From assembly GCA_025963615.1 (NCBI GenBank), contig JAOQAL010000640.1:1-12043 (forward strand): 12,043 nt of DNA. Direction: 5' to 3'. The DNA is from Chitinophagaceae bacterium (GTDB lineage Bacteria; Bacteroidota; Bacteroidia; Chitinophagales; Chitinophagaceae). This document shows, piece after piece, positions 1 to 6,890 of the stretch. The translations under genes and the position numbers were made by a program. Numbering within the stretch: position 1 is the stretch's first letter; each line of letters starts with the position of its first letter. The notes under the pieces are model-generated. The model saw only the letters and a list, made by a program, of their open reading frames with translations, was not told where the DNA came from and searched no databases.

Positions 1-145
1 GAATATTTATTAAAAGGCAGGAATAATTAAAATGTCAGTAGTAATATAATAATATTATTTTCAAGTATTTACATTGAGCGCACCGGATTCCAGGCAAGTA
101 AAAAGGGGTTGTTATAATACAGTGATATTTAAACCAGGACTATAT
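1..145. other. Left-edge non-coding stretch downstream of frr
   Basis: No gene is seen. The only structure is a 10-bp perfect inverted repeat: AATGTCAGTA (31-40) is the reverse complement of 149-158, which is the last codons of frr, and there is a 12-bp AT palindrome at 48-59. No clear terminator is present. Confidence 0.4.
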
Positions 146-709
146 TTATACTGACATTATTTCTTTTTCTTTTGAAGCAAGATGCTTATCTACAAGACTG
201 ATAAATTTATCGGTAAGATTCTGAATATCAGCTTCCGCATCTTTACCGGCGTCTTCGCTCAACCCATTTTTCTGCAGCTTCTTAATGTTTTCAATAGCAT
301 CACGCCGGATGTTTCGTATGGCTACTTTTGAATGCTCTCCTTCAGACTGGCATTTTTTTACCAGCTCTTTTCTTCGTTCCTCTGTTAAGGGAGGCAAAAA
401 CAAACGGATAAAATTGCCATCATTCTGCGGGTTAATCCCAATATTGGCTGCAATGATTGCTCTTTCTATCGGTTGAAGCATATTTTTTTCCCATGGCTGA
501 ATACTCAGGGTTCTCGCATCCATGGCACTTATATTGCCAACCTGGCCTATCGGTGTGGGTGATCCATAATAATCCACCACGATACCATCGAGCATTTGGG
601 GATTGGCTTTTCCAGCACGGATTTTAGTCAGCTCAATTTCAAGGTGACTAATAGCTTTCTGCATATTGTCGTCTGCATTAACCCTTAACGATATAATATC
701 ATCTGCCAT
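146..709 (-). CDS. frr: Ribosome recycling factor
   Basis: The 187-residue product matches ribosome recycling factor, which works with EF-G in the cytoplasm to split the post-termination ribosome and free the mRNA and tRNA. Visible family marks are the N-terminal helix ending in KIRAGKANPQMLDGI, the central VDYYGSPTPIGQVGNIS and SIQPWEKNML stretches of the beta-rich domain, and the helical C-terminal half with LTEERRKELVKK. The length agrees with the usual ~185. The ATG at 709 is preferred to an in-frame TTG at 733 because the TTG lies inside a TAnnTTTG promoter box and would add eight atypical residues. There is no Shine-Dalgarno motif, which is normal for Bacteroidota. The upstream neighbour is a glycosyl-1-phosphate transferase gene 106 nt away; pyrH, a common partner of frr in other bacteria, is not adjacent. 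The identification is secure. Confidence 0.97.
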   Translation of the reverse strand: MADDIISLRVNADDNMQKAISHLEIELTKIRAGKANPQMLDGIVVDYYGSPTPIGQVGNISAMDARTLSIQPWEKNMLQPIERAIIAANIGINPQNDGNFIRLFLPPLTEERRKELVKKCQSEGEHSKVAIRNIRRDAIENIKKLQKNGLSEDAGKDAEADIQNLTDKFISLVDKHLASKEKEIMSV

Positions 710-730
710 ATCATAAATTTTTAAGAGTGG

Positions 731-738
731 CAAAGCTA
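731..738 (-). promoter_or_regulatory. Candidate -7 box of the frr promoter
   Basis: The minus strand reads TAGCTTTG, a full match to the Bacteroidota primary-sigma -7 consensus TAnnTTTG, 21 nt upstream of the frr ATG. A -33 element is weak: the best is TTTA with a 22-nt spacer. The same octamer followed by CC recurs upstream of the HD-domain gene. Transcription would begin around 720-725 and leave a very short leader. Confidence 0.5.
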
Positions 739-815
739 CGCAAAACAGAAAATAACCCGGTAAAAAAAGGAAGTGGTTTTACAACAATTCGATTGATAAG
801 AAGTTATCGATCTGC

Positions 816-1958
816 TTATTTCTGTTCTGCCAAAGCTGTTTCTTTCGTGAGCGAGACTATTTTAGAAGCTGGTTTATATTCCGTATTTATTATACTGCTG
901 TCGGGACGTTTGGCCACAATCATCCTGGTGCGGGGTTTACGGTAATAAAATATACCAAGACATGCAAAAGAAATGGACAACATCAATAACATTAAGTAAT
1001 CAGTGCCCCAGGATTTGCAGTAATAGGCAAGTAGAATAAAGAAAATATTAATCGCGAAGCAGGAAAATGTAACAGCTGAATGATTTAATCCTTTACTAAG
1101 CATCAGGTGATGAACATGATTACGATCAGGTGCAAAAGGCGATCTACCATTAATAATACGAATCGAAAACACCCGGAGTGTATCCAGTAAAGGAACCATA
1201 AGGATAGCGAAAGCTACCGCCACCGGAGACGCAACGGGGAATAAAGAGGTTGGAGAGTCTGCAATATTTATAAATTTAATTACCAGTATGGCATTTACCA
1301 ATCCGATCATCAATGATCCCGAGTCACCCATAAAAATTTTCGCCGGATGAACATTGAATATCAGGAAAGCAAACAGGCTTCCCCAAAGGGAAAAGGCTAG
1401 TAATGAGTAGGCCATTGGGCCTGCCATAAAAAAATAACATCCAAATACCATCGTCGTCAACAAACCCAGGGTGCCGGCCAGCCCATCCACCCCATCAATC
1501 AGGTTGAATGAATTAATAACCACTATTATTGTAAGATAAGAAAGAGCCATACTGAATGCTTCGGGAACTTCATTAAACCCGAGCAGCCCATGCATGCTCA
1601 CCAGTTTAATTCCCCCAAGATGAATGAGTATGGAAGCAGCGATCACCTGACCGACAATTTTTTTAAAGGCTGATAAAACGATCAGATCGTCCTTAAGACC
1701 CAGGAAGAAAATAACAAGTGCCGCAGCGAAAAAATATTGAAACTCAGGATTGGCATAACCCGAAATTGACAGTAAAGACGCCAGCAGGAAACCGGCGAAA
1801 ATTCCTACACCACCCAGCGAAGCCACCGGTCTTCCATGGATCTTCCTGTCGTCCGGAATATCATATAATTTCTTAAGCTCTGCTATTTGTAATAAAACCG
1901 GTATCGCTAAAAAAGTGATAATAAAGGCCACAGATCCCGTCAATAGTACATCAAGCAT
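816..1958 (-). CDS. WecA/MraY-superfamily polyprenyl-phosphate sugar-1-phosphate transferase
   Basis: This 380-residue, strongly hydrophobic protein belongs to the membrane transferases that move a sugar-1-phosphate (GlcNAc-1-P or similar) from a UDP-sugar to undecaprenyl phosphate at the cytoplasmic face, the first step of lipid-linked glycan assembly. Diagnostic motifs appear in order: the D36-D37-RKIH loop and LGG, the Mg-binding acidic pair D90-D91, NSFNLIDGVDGLAG at 149-162, FMGDSG at 209-214, and the WecA-type DRNHVHH at 278-284. The histidine-rich loop and the lack of a MurNAc-pentapeptide context favour a WecA/TagO-like enzyme over MraY; the exact sugar cannot be read from sequence. 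An in-frame TTG lies one codon upstream (1961), but the adjacent ATG at 1958 is the natural start. The C-terminal ~45 residues are a polar tail. frr follows 106 nt downstream, probably as a separate unit. Confidence 0.9.
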   Translation of the reverse strand: MLDVLLTGSVAFIITFLAIPVLLQIAELKKLYDIPDDRKIHGRPVASLGGVGIFAGFLLASLLSISGYANPEFQYFFAAALVIFFLGLKDDLIVLSAFKKIVGQVIAASILIHLGGIKLVSMHGLLGFNEVPEAFSMALSYLTIIVVINSFNLIDGVDGLAGTLGLLTTMVFGCYFFMAGPMAYSLLAFSLWGSLFAFLIFNVHPAKIFMGDSGSLMIGLVNAILVIKFINIADSPTSLFPVASPVAVAFAILMVPLLDTLRVFSIRIINGRSPFAPDRNHVHHLMLSKGLNHSAVTFSCFAINIFFILLAYYCKSWGTDYLMLLMLSISFACLGIFYYRKPRTRMIVAKRPDSSIINTEYKPASKIVSLTKETALAEQK

Positions 1959-1976
1959 CAAACATGTTTTGATTTA

Positions 1977-2009
1977 CAAAAATATGTCCTTATTCAATTA
2001 GTCTGCAAC
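1977..2009 (-). promoter_or_regulatory. Candidate promoter of the WecA-like gene
   Basis: On the minus strand TATTTTTG (1977-1984) fits TAnnTTTG exactly. A GTTG (2006-2009) lies 21 nt further upstream and resembles the -33 TTTG. The box ends 18 nt before the ATG at 1958, which implies a very short 5' leader, as is common for this phylum. Confidence 0.5.
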
Positions 2010-2204
2010 ACGCTCTGATATTTTTTATTCGAAAATAAAAATATCAATCAAAAACACGCAGGTGTCTCACAGGAATCATGAAATTATTGATAGATTGATT
2101 CTATCCGGATGGATTTCGTATCAAAAAAGACTGCACATTTGCAGTATTATAATGGGCCTTTGAAAGGTCAAGATACAAAAAGTTTAATGACAATTCGAAA
2201 AATT

Positions 2205-3038
2205 ATGCCGGAATTAAAACAGATAGCAAGCCAGGTTCGCAGAGATATTGTAAGAATGGTACATGGGGCCAGCAGCGGTCATCCCGGGGGATCACTGGGT
2301 TGTGCCGACTTCTTTACCGCTCTGTATTTTAAAATAATGAAACACAATCCCGCATTCGATATGAATGCCACTGGCGAAGATGTATTCTTTTTATCGAACG
2401 GGCATATATCTCCCGTTTTTTATTCAGCCCTCGCCCGTAGCGGTTATTTTGATATCAAAGAATTATCAACATTCAGAAAATTGAATTCACGTTTACAAGG
2501 CCATCCCGCTACCCATGAACATTTACCGGGGATACGTATAGCATCCGGTTCGTTAGGACAAGGCATGAGCGTTGCGATTGGCGCCGCTCTTTCCAAAAAA
2601 TTGAATGGAGAAAAAACTACTGTTTTTTCGCTGCATGGTGATGGAGAACTGGATGAAGGACAGATTTGGGAAGCGACCATGTTCGCGGCTCATCACAAAG
2701 TGGATAATCTTATATCTACGGTTGACTGGAATGGTCAGCAAATTGACGGCCCTACTGATAAAGTAATGAGCCTGGGAAATATCCGTGCCAAGTTTGATGC
2801 TTTTGGCTGGACAACCCTGGAAATGAATGGTAATGATATGGATGACGTTATTGCCAACCTGGATAAGGCAAAATCACTCACCGGACATGGGAAACCAGTT
2901 GCCATCATGATGCATACTATCATGGGGAAAGGGGTTGATTTCATGGAGAATGATCATAACTGGCATGGCGTGGCACCCAACGATGAACAATTACAGAAAG
3001 CATTGGCCCAACTGCCGGAGACGCTGGGAGATTATTGA
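2205..3038 (+). CDS. Transketolase, N-terminal (thiamine diphosphate-binding) subunit
   Basis: This is the N-terminal half of a split transketolase, the cytoplasmic enzyme that moves two-carbon ketol units in the non-oxidative pentose phosphate pathway. It carries the SGHPGG loop (residues 24-29), FLSNGH near 62-67, GSLGQG at 115-120, and the thiamine-diphosphate motif G145-D146-G147 running to the metal-ligand N176 in VDWNGQQIDG. The 277 residues end after the PP domain, as in other split N subunits. The reading frame stays open upstream to an ATG at 2109, but those residues look unlike the family; MPELKQIASQVRRDIVRMV at 2205 matches the usual N-terminus, with ATG 2187 as an alternative. The pyrimidine-binding C subunit needed for activity is not adjacent. 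A repeat element begins 2 nt after the stop, and the next gene is on the opposite strand. Confidence 0.93.
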   Translation: MPELKQIASQVRRDIVRMVHGASSGHPGGSLGCADFFTALYFKIMKHNPAFDMNATGEDVFFLSNGHISPVFYSALARSGYFDIKELSTFRKLNSRLQGHPATHEHLPGIRIASGSLGQGMSVAIGAALSKKLNGEKTTVFSLHGDGELDEGQIWEATMFAAHHKVDNLISTVDWNGQQIDGPTDKVMSLGNIRAKFDAFGWTTLEMNGNDMDDVIANLDKAKSLTGHGKPVAIMMHTIMGKGVDFMENDHNWHGVAPNDEQLQKALAQLPETLGDY

Positions 3039-3040
3039 GG

Positions 3041-3222
3041 GAAGCTTCGAGCTATGAGCTGCAAGCTTCAAGACCTATAGTTCAGTAGAAGCTTCGAGCT
3101 ATGAGTTGCTAGCTTCAAGACCTATAATTCGAGAGAAGCTTCGAGCTATGAGCTGCAAGCTTCAAGACCTATAGTTTCGTAACATACTTCAATCTCGCAG
3201 CTCATAGCTTGCAGCTTGCTTC
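3041..3222. repeat. Heptad-based intergenic element: three 47-bp direct copies plus an inverted partial copy
   Basis: Three near-identical units of exactly 47 bp start at 3041, 3088 and 3135. Copy 2 differs at a few bases (GTTGCTAG for GCTGCAAG, and ATAATTC for ATAGTTC). Inside each unit, four consecutive 7-mers follow AGCTNNN (AGCTTCG, AGCTATG, AGCTGCA, AGCTTCA). A diverged copy in reverse orientation occupies about 3195-3222; the 13 bp at 3197-3209 are the exact reverse complement of 3144-3156 in copy 3. Each unit also holds GAAGCTT...AAGCTTC, a 7-bp dyad. The element fills the whole gap between converging genes, so it could fold into hairpins in both transcripts. No spacers of CRISPR type and no ORF are present. 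Confidence 0.9.
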
Positions 3223-3227
3223 TTTCC

Positions 3228-4460
3228 TCATTCGCTTCTCAAAGAAAACTCATTCGTAGCTGCCTTTCGTGCCGGTAACCAGGCTGCAAAAAATGCAATT
3301 ATAAAAACGGTAATTCCAACCAGCAGAAAATCCTCTATTTGAAGTTTAACTGGAAAATAGTCGATAAGAAATGTTGCCCCGCTGAGCGGTATCAATTTAA
3401 AATTAATTTGTAAAAAAGCTATCAGCAACGCCAACACCATTCCTGAAATTCCCCCGATTAAAGCCAATAGCATTCCCTCACTTAAAAAAATGCTTTGTAT
3501 AAATCCCCTATTGCCACCCAATGCATTTAATACACTGATATCTTTTTCCTTTTCCAATACCAGCATAGTTAATGCCCCAATCATATTAAATGCCGCAACA
3601 ATTAATATTAATGAAAGAACTGCATAAATGACCCATTTCTCGGTCCTCATTACAGAATATAATTCCTGGTTTTGTTCATACTTCGTCTGCACTTTATATT
3701 GGCTGTCCTTAAATACACTTTGAACGGAATCTTTAAGCTGTTCTGCCGTGGCGGGATCAAGTAAAGAAATTTCCAGGCCGCCGAATTCTGTCTTGCCCAG
3801 ACCCAGCATCCGCTTCAAAAAACCAATATTGGTGATTGCGTATTTATTATCAAAATCCTGCTGAATTACGAATGTACCTGAAGCTGTAACCGGACTTGTG
3901 CTGATAGATTGCAATGGATCTGTAAGGTCTGTTTCTCCCTTTTTGGGCAGATAAATCTTTAAAGGCAATAGATTTCTATCGGTTTGAATACCTATCGCAT
4001 TTTCTATCCCAGCCCCCAATACCAGAGAAGCAGAATCGGTTGTACCGATACTATAACTTCCTTTTACGATACTTGCTGCAACACCGGTTACATATTGATA
4101 ATTTTCATCGACCCCTTTCAGATAAACGAAAGATAAAGCTTCGCCATTCTGAAGCAAGGCCTTTTCTTCTGCTACCAGGGAAAAATTTTTTATTCCGCTT
4201 ATTCCTTTTAGCTTTTGTAACTGCGCTTCGGTAACGGTAACCGTTTTTCCGGAAGCCGGCGAAACTTTCAGATCGGTATAAAATGAAGAATATAATGATT
4301 TAACCAGTCCTTCAAAACCATTAAATACACTCAGTACCAGTATCAGGGCCGCTGTACCGATAATGATGGCAACGATGCTTATCCAGGCAATGATATTAAT
4401 AGCATTGGTCGATTTTTTTGCTTTAAAATACCGCCAAGCAAATAAAAAATTAAGATTCAA
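3228..4460 (-). CDS. LolC/E-like FtsX-family ABC transporter permease
   Basis: This 410-residue inner-membrane protein has the LolC/LolE/MacB layout: a first membrane segment at about 20-45, a large periplasmic domain (about 46-275), then three membrane segments near 280-306, 326-352 and 376-397. The N-terminal NLNFLFAWRYFKAKKSTNAINIIAW and LSVFNGFEGLVKSLY are typical of lipoprotein-releasing permeases, which work with a LolD-type ATPase in lipoprotein transport; no ATPase gene is nearby, so the substrate is inferred only. The start must be the TTG at 4460 or another non-ATG codon: an in-frame TAA lies at 4464-4466, the conserved family N-terminus begins at once, and no ATG follows until the second membrane segment. 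It lies 70 nt downstream of rbfA on the same strand, probably co-transcribed. A short leader ORF ends just before the TTG. Confidence 0.88.
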   Translation of the reverse strand: MNLNFLFAWRYFKAKKSTNAINIIAWISIVAIIIGTAALILVLSVFNGFEGLVKSLYSSFYTDLKVSPASGKTVTVTEAQLQKLKGISGIKNFSLVAEEKALLQNGEALSFVYLKGVDENYQYVTGVAASIVKGSYSIGTTDSASLVLGAGIENAIGIQTDRNLLPLKIYLPKKGETDLTDPLQSISTSPVTASGTFVIQQDFDNKYAITNIGFLKRMLGLGKTEFGGLEISLLDPATAEQLKDSVQSVFKDSQYKVQTKYEQNQELYSVMRTEKWVIYAVLSLILIVAAFNMIGALTMLVLEKEKDISVLNALGGNRGFIQSIFLSEGMLLALIGGISGMVLALLIAFLQINFKLIPLSGATFLIDYFPVKLQIEDFLLVGITVFIIAFFAAWLPARKAATNEFSLRSE

Positions 4461-4463
4461 ATT

Positions 4464-4505
4464 TTAAAGTTTAAGGATTGGCCAATCCGTAAAGCCATTT
4501 TTCAT
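4464..4505 (-). other. Possible 13-codon leader ORF before the permease TTG start
   Basis: An ATG at 4505 preceded by GGAGAA opens a 13-residue frame (MKNGFTDWPILKL) that ends in TAA at 4464, one codon before and in frame with the TTG start of the permease. A second short frame from ATG 4498 ends in a TGA that overlaps the same TTG. Either could feed ribosomes to a weak start by termination-reinitiation. The 14-bp perfect palindrome GGATTGGCCAATCC (4475-4488) lies inside. No homology is claimed, and chance is a real alternative. Confidence 0.25.
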
Positions 4506-4530
4506 TTCTCCAATGAAGAAATCCAATTCT

Positions 4531-4908
4531 TTACTCTTCTGCCTGGGCCGGCGGCTTTTTTTCATTTATCTCTTTAAAAAGGTTTTCCATCTTAAAAACA
4601 TGGTCCAGCGTGTCATCTTTAAAAAATTTCAATTCGGGAATACGGCGCAACTGCTGTCTTACCCGGCTGGCTAGTTCTTTTTTTACTTCCCAGGCTCTGT
4701 CTTCAATCTTTTTCATCGTTTCTTCCGCATCCTTTACCTGGAAAAAACTCAGGTATATTCTTGCTTCCAACAGGTCTGGCGTTATTTTAACGGCGCTGAT
4801 AGAAATCATACCGCCGTCAATCATTCCGAGGCCAAGGCGCCTGAAAATATCATTCATTTCCTGTTGTATAAGGCCGGCGACTTGTTTTTGCCTTTTAGTT
4901 TCCTCCAT
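4531..4908 (-). CDS. rbfA: 30S ribosome-binding factor A
   Basis: The 125-residue product is RbfA, a small KH-fold factor that binds immature 30S subunits and helps 16S rRNA 5'-end maturation. Visible marks are the N-terminal helix with RQKQVAGLIQQEMNDIFRR, the central ITPDLLEARIYLSFF strand region, and the family's C-terminal LRRIPELKFFKDDTLDHVFKMENLF. The length fits the usual 110-135, with a charged tail (KKPPAQAEE). The ATG at 4908 is the natural start; no Shine-Dalgarno is present. It is divergent from the ABC exporter gene, with 67 nt between the two starts, and is followed on the same strand by the FtsX-family permease. No clear TAnnTTTG box is seen upstream; TAATTTTA at 4932-4939 (minus) is one mismatch away. 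Confidence 0.96.
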   Translation of the reverse strand: MEETKRQKQVAGLIQQEMNDIFRRLGLGMIDGGMISISAVKITPDLLEARIYLSFFQVKDAEETMKKIEDRAWEVKKELASRVRQQLRRIPELKFFKDDTLDHVFKMENLFKEINEKKPPAQAEE

Positions 4909-4940
4909 AGTCTTAACAGTTATATTCGCTGTAAAATTAG

Positions 4941-4948
4941 TTACTTTG
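4941..4948 (+). promoter_or_regulatory. Weak candidate -7 box of the ABC exporter gene
   Basis: TTACTTTG followed by CG lies 28 nt before the exporter ATG and is one mismatch from TAnnTTTG. No -33 TTTG is found at the expected 19-21 nt spacing, so this is tentative. It would share the short divergent region with the rbfA promoter. Confidence 0.3.
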
Positions 4949-4975
4949 CGCCGTTTAAGTGATACATAAAAATCA

Positions 4976-6790
4976 ATGCAGAAATATTCACGGATTTTTG
5001 GCTATATAAAAAAGCATACTGGCCAGGTTGTGCTTTATTTTGTTTGTACGGTTCTGGCTACTCTTTTTGGTGTTATCTCTATTGGAATGCTGATGCCTTT
5101 CTTTAACCTGATTTTTAAGGCGGGCACCTCACCGGGCACCACCATGATTCAGAGTAATGCCCTTGGCTCTTTTCTTTCCAATACCTTACAAAATATCATC
5201 GATACAAAGGGAAACCTGGCAGGACTTACTGCCATATGCATTTTTATAATTGTATCTACTTTTTTAAAAAACATGTTTCTTTATCTTTCCAACCGTATTT
5301 CCGTTCCCGTGCGTACTTCCATTATCACAGAACTTCGCGGTGATCTATATGATAAGATACTTCGCCTTCCAATAGGTTATTTTACTGAAAAAAGAAAAGG
5401 TGATATCATTTCCAGGATGACGAATGATATTGGCGAAATCGAAAACTCCGTGGTTAGTACGTTTGACGGGTTGATAAAAGATCCTTTAACTGTTTTGGGT
5501 TATCTTATATTCCTGGTCATTATTTCTCCAACGCTTTCTTTGTTTTTATTAATTCTTCTTCCTGTTACAGGCCTCATCATCGGCCGGGTAAGCCGGAAAT
5601 TAAAACGCCAGTCACAGGATGCTGCTATAAAATTGGGAGAGAGCCTTTCCATACTCGATGAAACATTGGGTGGTCTCAGGGTAATAAAAGCCTTTCTTGC
5701 AGAAAAATTATTAAGCACCCGGTTTCATGCCATTAATAAGCAATTGTTTGAAATCAGGAAAAAGATGGGTGCCCGCAGAGATTTAGCTTCCCCGCTTACT
5801 GAATTACTGGGTGTTATGGTGCTAAGCGCCATATTGTATATTGGGGGACGATTGGTGCTGCAGAGTAATGGCGAAGGATTGAACGGCGGAGAACTGATGA
5901 CCTATATCGCTTCATTTGCCATGCTGATCAATCCCGCCAAAAATATTTCCACTGCTTTTTTTAATATACAACGCGGCGCAGCGGCGCTGGTGAGAGTGGA
6001 AGAAGTACTGAATGCACCGGTGGTGGTTGATGAAAATCCGAATGGGAAAAAACTTATTTCTTTTACCGGTAAAATTGAATTCCGCAACGTGGTCTTTGCG
6101 TATGACGATGCCATCATTCTTGATAACGTTAATCTCTCCATTGAAAAGGGGAAAACGATAGCATTGGTGGGTACCTCCGGCGCCGGTAAATCTACGCTGG
6201 CGGATCTGGTACCCAGGTTTCACGATGTAACATCCGGGGACGTATTGATTGATGGAGTAAATATCAAAGATTACTCTTTGCATTCCATTCGAAGTTTGAT
6301 GAGTATTGTAACCCAGGAACCGATATTGTTTAACGATACGATAGCGAACAATATCCGCTTAGGCAAAGAGGATGCCACAGAAGAAGAAATTACAGAAGCA
6401 GCCCGGGTAGCGAATGCCCATAGTTTTATTATCCAGAAAGAAACTGGTTATAATTCGAATATCGGTGACCGTGGCAGTAAATTAAGCGGCGGCGAAAGAC
6501 AAAGGCTGACCATTGCAAGAGCCTTGGTAAAAAATCCGCCGATATTGATCCTGGATGAAGCTACTTCGTCGCTGGACACCGAAAGTGAACGGCTGGTGCA
6601 GGATGCTATTAATAATATGATGAAAAACAGGACCAGCATTGTTATTGCACACCGGCTCAGCACCATCCGCCATGCGGATGAAATAATTGTTCTGCAAAAA
6701 GGAAAGATTGTCGAACGCGGCAATCATGATTCATTGATTACACAAAATGGCTTTTATAAAAGATTGGTGGAGATGCAGGAGGTGAAGTAA
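4976..6790 (+). CDS. MsbA-type ABC exporter (membrane domain fused to ATPase)
   Basis: The 604-residue protein is a half-size type IV ABC exporter that would act as a homodimer in the inner membrane. The first ~330 residues form the six-helix membrane domain, with an N-terminal hydrophobic segment at about 17-48 and coupling-loop sequence RLPIGYFTEKRKGDIISRMTNDI. The ATPase domain holds Walker A GTSGAGKST (399-407), Q-loop VTQEPILF, signature LSGGERQ (503-509), Walker B ILILDE (523-528) and the switch H559 in IAHRLST, so all catalytic elements are intact. MsbA-like lipid A or lipid-linked glycan export is the usual assignment for this group in Bacteroidota, but drugs or peptides cannot be excluded. 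ATG 4976 is the first start in the frame. The stop codon is immediately followed by an AT-rich inverted-repeat element. Confidence 0.93.
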   Translation: MQKYSRIFGYIKKHTGQVVLYFVCTVLATLFGVISIGMLMPFFNLIFKAGTSPGTTMIQSNALGSFLSNTLQNIIDTKGNLAGLTAICIFIIVSTFLKNMFLYLSNRISVPVRTSIITELRGDLYDKILRLPIGYFTEKRKGDIISRMTNDIGEIENSVVSTFDGLIKDPLTVLGYLIFLVIISPTLSLFLLILLPVTGLIIGRVSRKLKRQSQDAAIKLGESLSILDETLGGLRVIKAFLAEKLLSTRFHAINKQLFEIRKKMGARRDLASPLTELLGVMVLSAILYIGGRLVLQSNGEGLNGGELMTYIASFAMLINPAKNISTAFFNIQRGAAALVRVEEVLNAPVVVDENPNGKKLISFTGKIEFRNVVFAYDDAIILDNVNLSIEKGKTIALVGTSGAGKSTLADLVPRFHDVTSGDVLIDGVNIKDYSLHSIRSLMSIVTQEPILFNDTIANNIRLGKEDATEEEITEAARVANAHSFIIQKETGYNSNIGDRGSKLSGGERQRLTIARALVKNPPILILDEATSSLDTESERLVQDAINNMMKNRTSIVIAHRLSTIRHADEIIVLQKGKIVERGNHDSLITQNGFYKRLVEMQEVK

Positions 6791-6885
6791 ATGTAAAATA
6801 TAAAATGCTGAATTTAAAATGTAAAAATAATAAACTGAATGCCCTGAACTTTTACATTCTACATTTAATATTTATATTTTACATT
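6790..6885. repeat. AT-rich heptad inverted-repeat element, copy A
   Basis: The left part (from 6791) runs as 7-mers close to ATGTAAA, and the right part is the same heptad family reversed. Outer arms 6790-6804 and 6871-6885 are a 15-bp perfect inverted repeat, and inner arms 6818-6826 and 6850-6858 are a 9-bp perfect one, around a 23-nt centre containing GCCCTGAAC. It fills the gap between the converging exporter and acyl-CoA dehydrogenase genes; the first base of the repeat is the last base of the exporter stop codon. It is closely similar to the element at 8998-9098. It may act as a bidirectional terminator or mRNA 3'-end hairpin, which is inference. Confidence 0.9.
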
Positions 6886-6890
6886 CCTCT

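Noticed and set aside
710..733. TTG start that lengthens frr by eight residues
   Set aside because: The TTG lies within a TAnnTTTG box, the added residues do not match the family, and ATG 709 gives the usual length.
2109..2204. N-terminal extension of the transketolase subunit from ATG 2109
   Set aside because: The added 32 residues look like untranslated DNA, and the family N-terminus starts at MPELKQIASQ.
3041..3181. CRISPR array suggested by three evenly spaced copies
   Set aside because: The whole 47-bp unit is repeated, with no unique spacers between repeats, no leader and no cas genes.
4610..4969. 119-residue plus-strand frame opposite rbfA
   Set aside because: It is antisense to a clear rbfA gene and rich in Ser/Ile/Arg with no recognisable domain.
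5912..6727. Minus-strand frames of 79-123 residues inside the ABC exporter
   Set aside because: They are antisense shadows of the intact ATPase domain.
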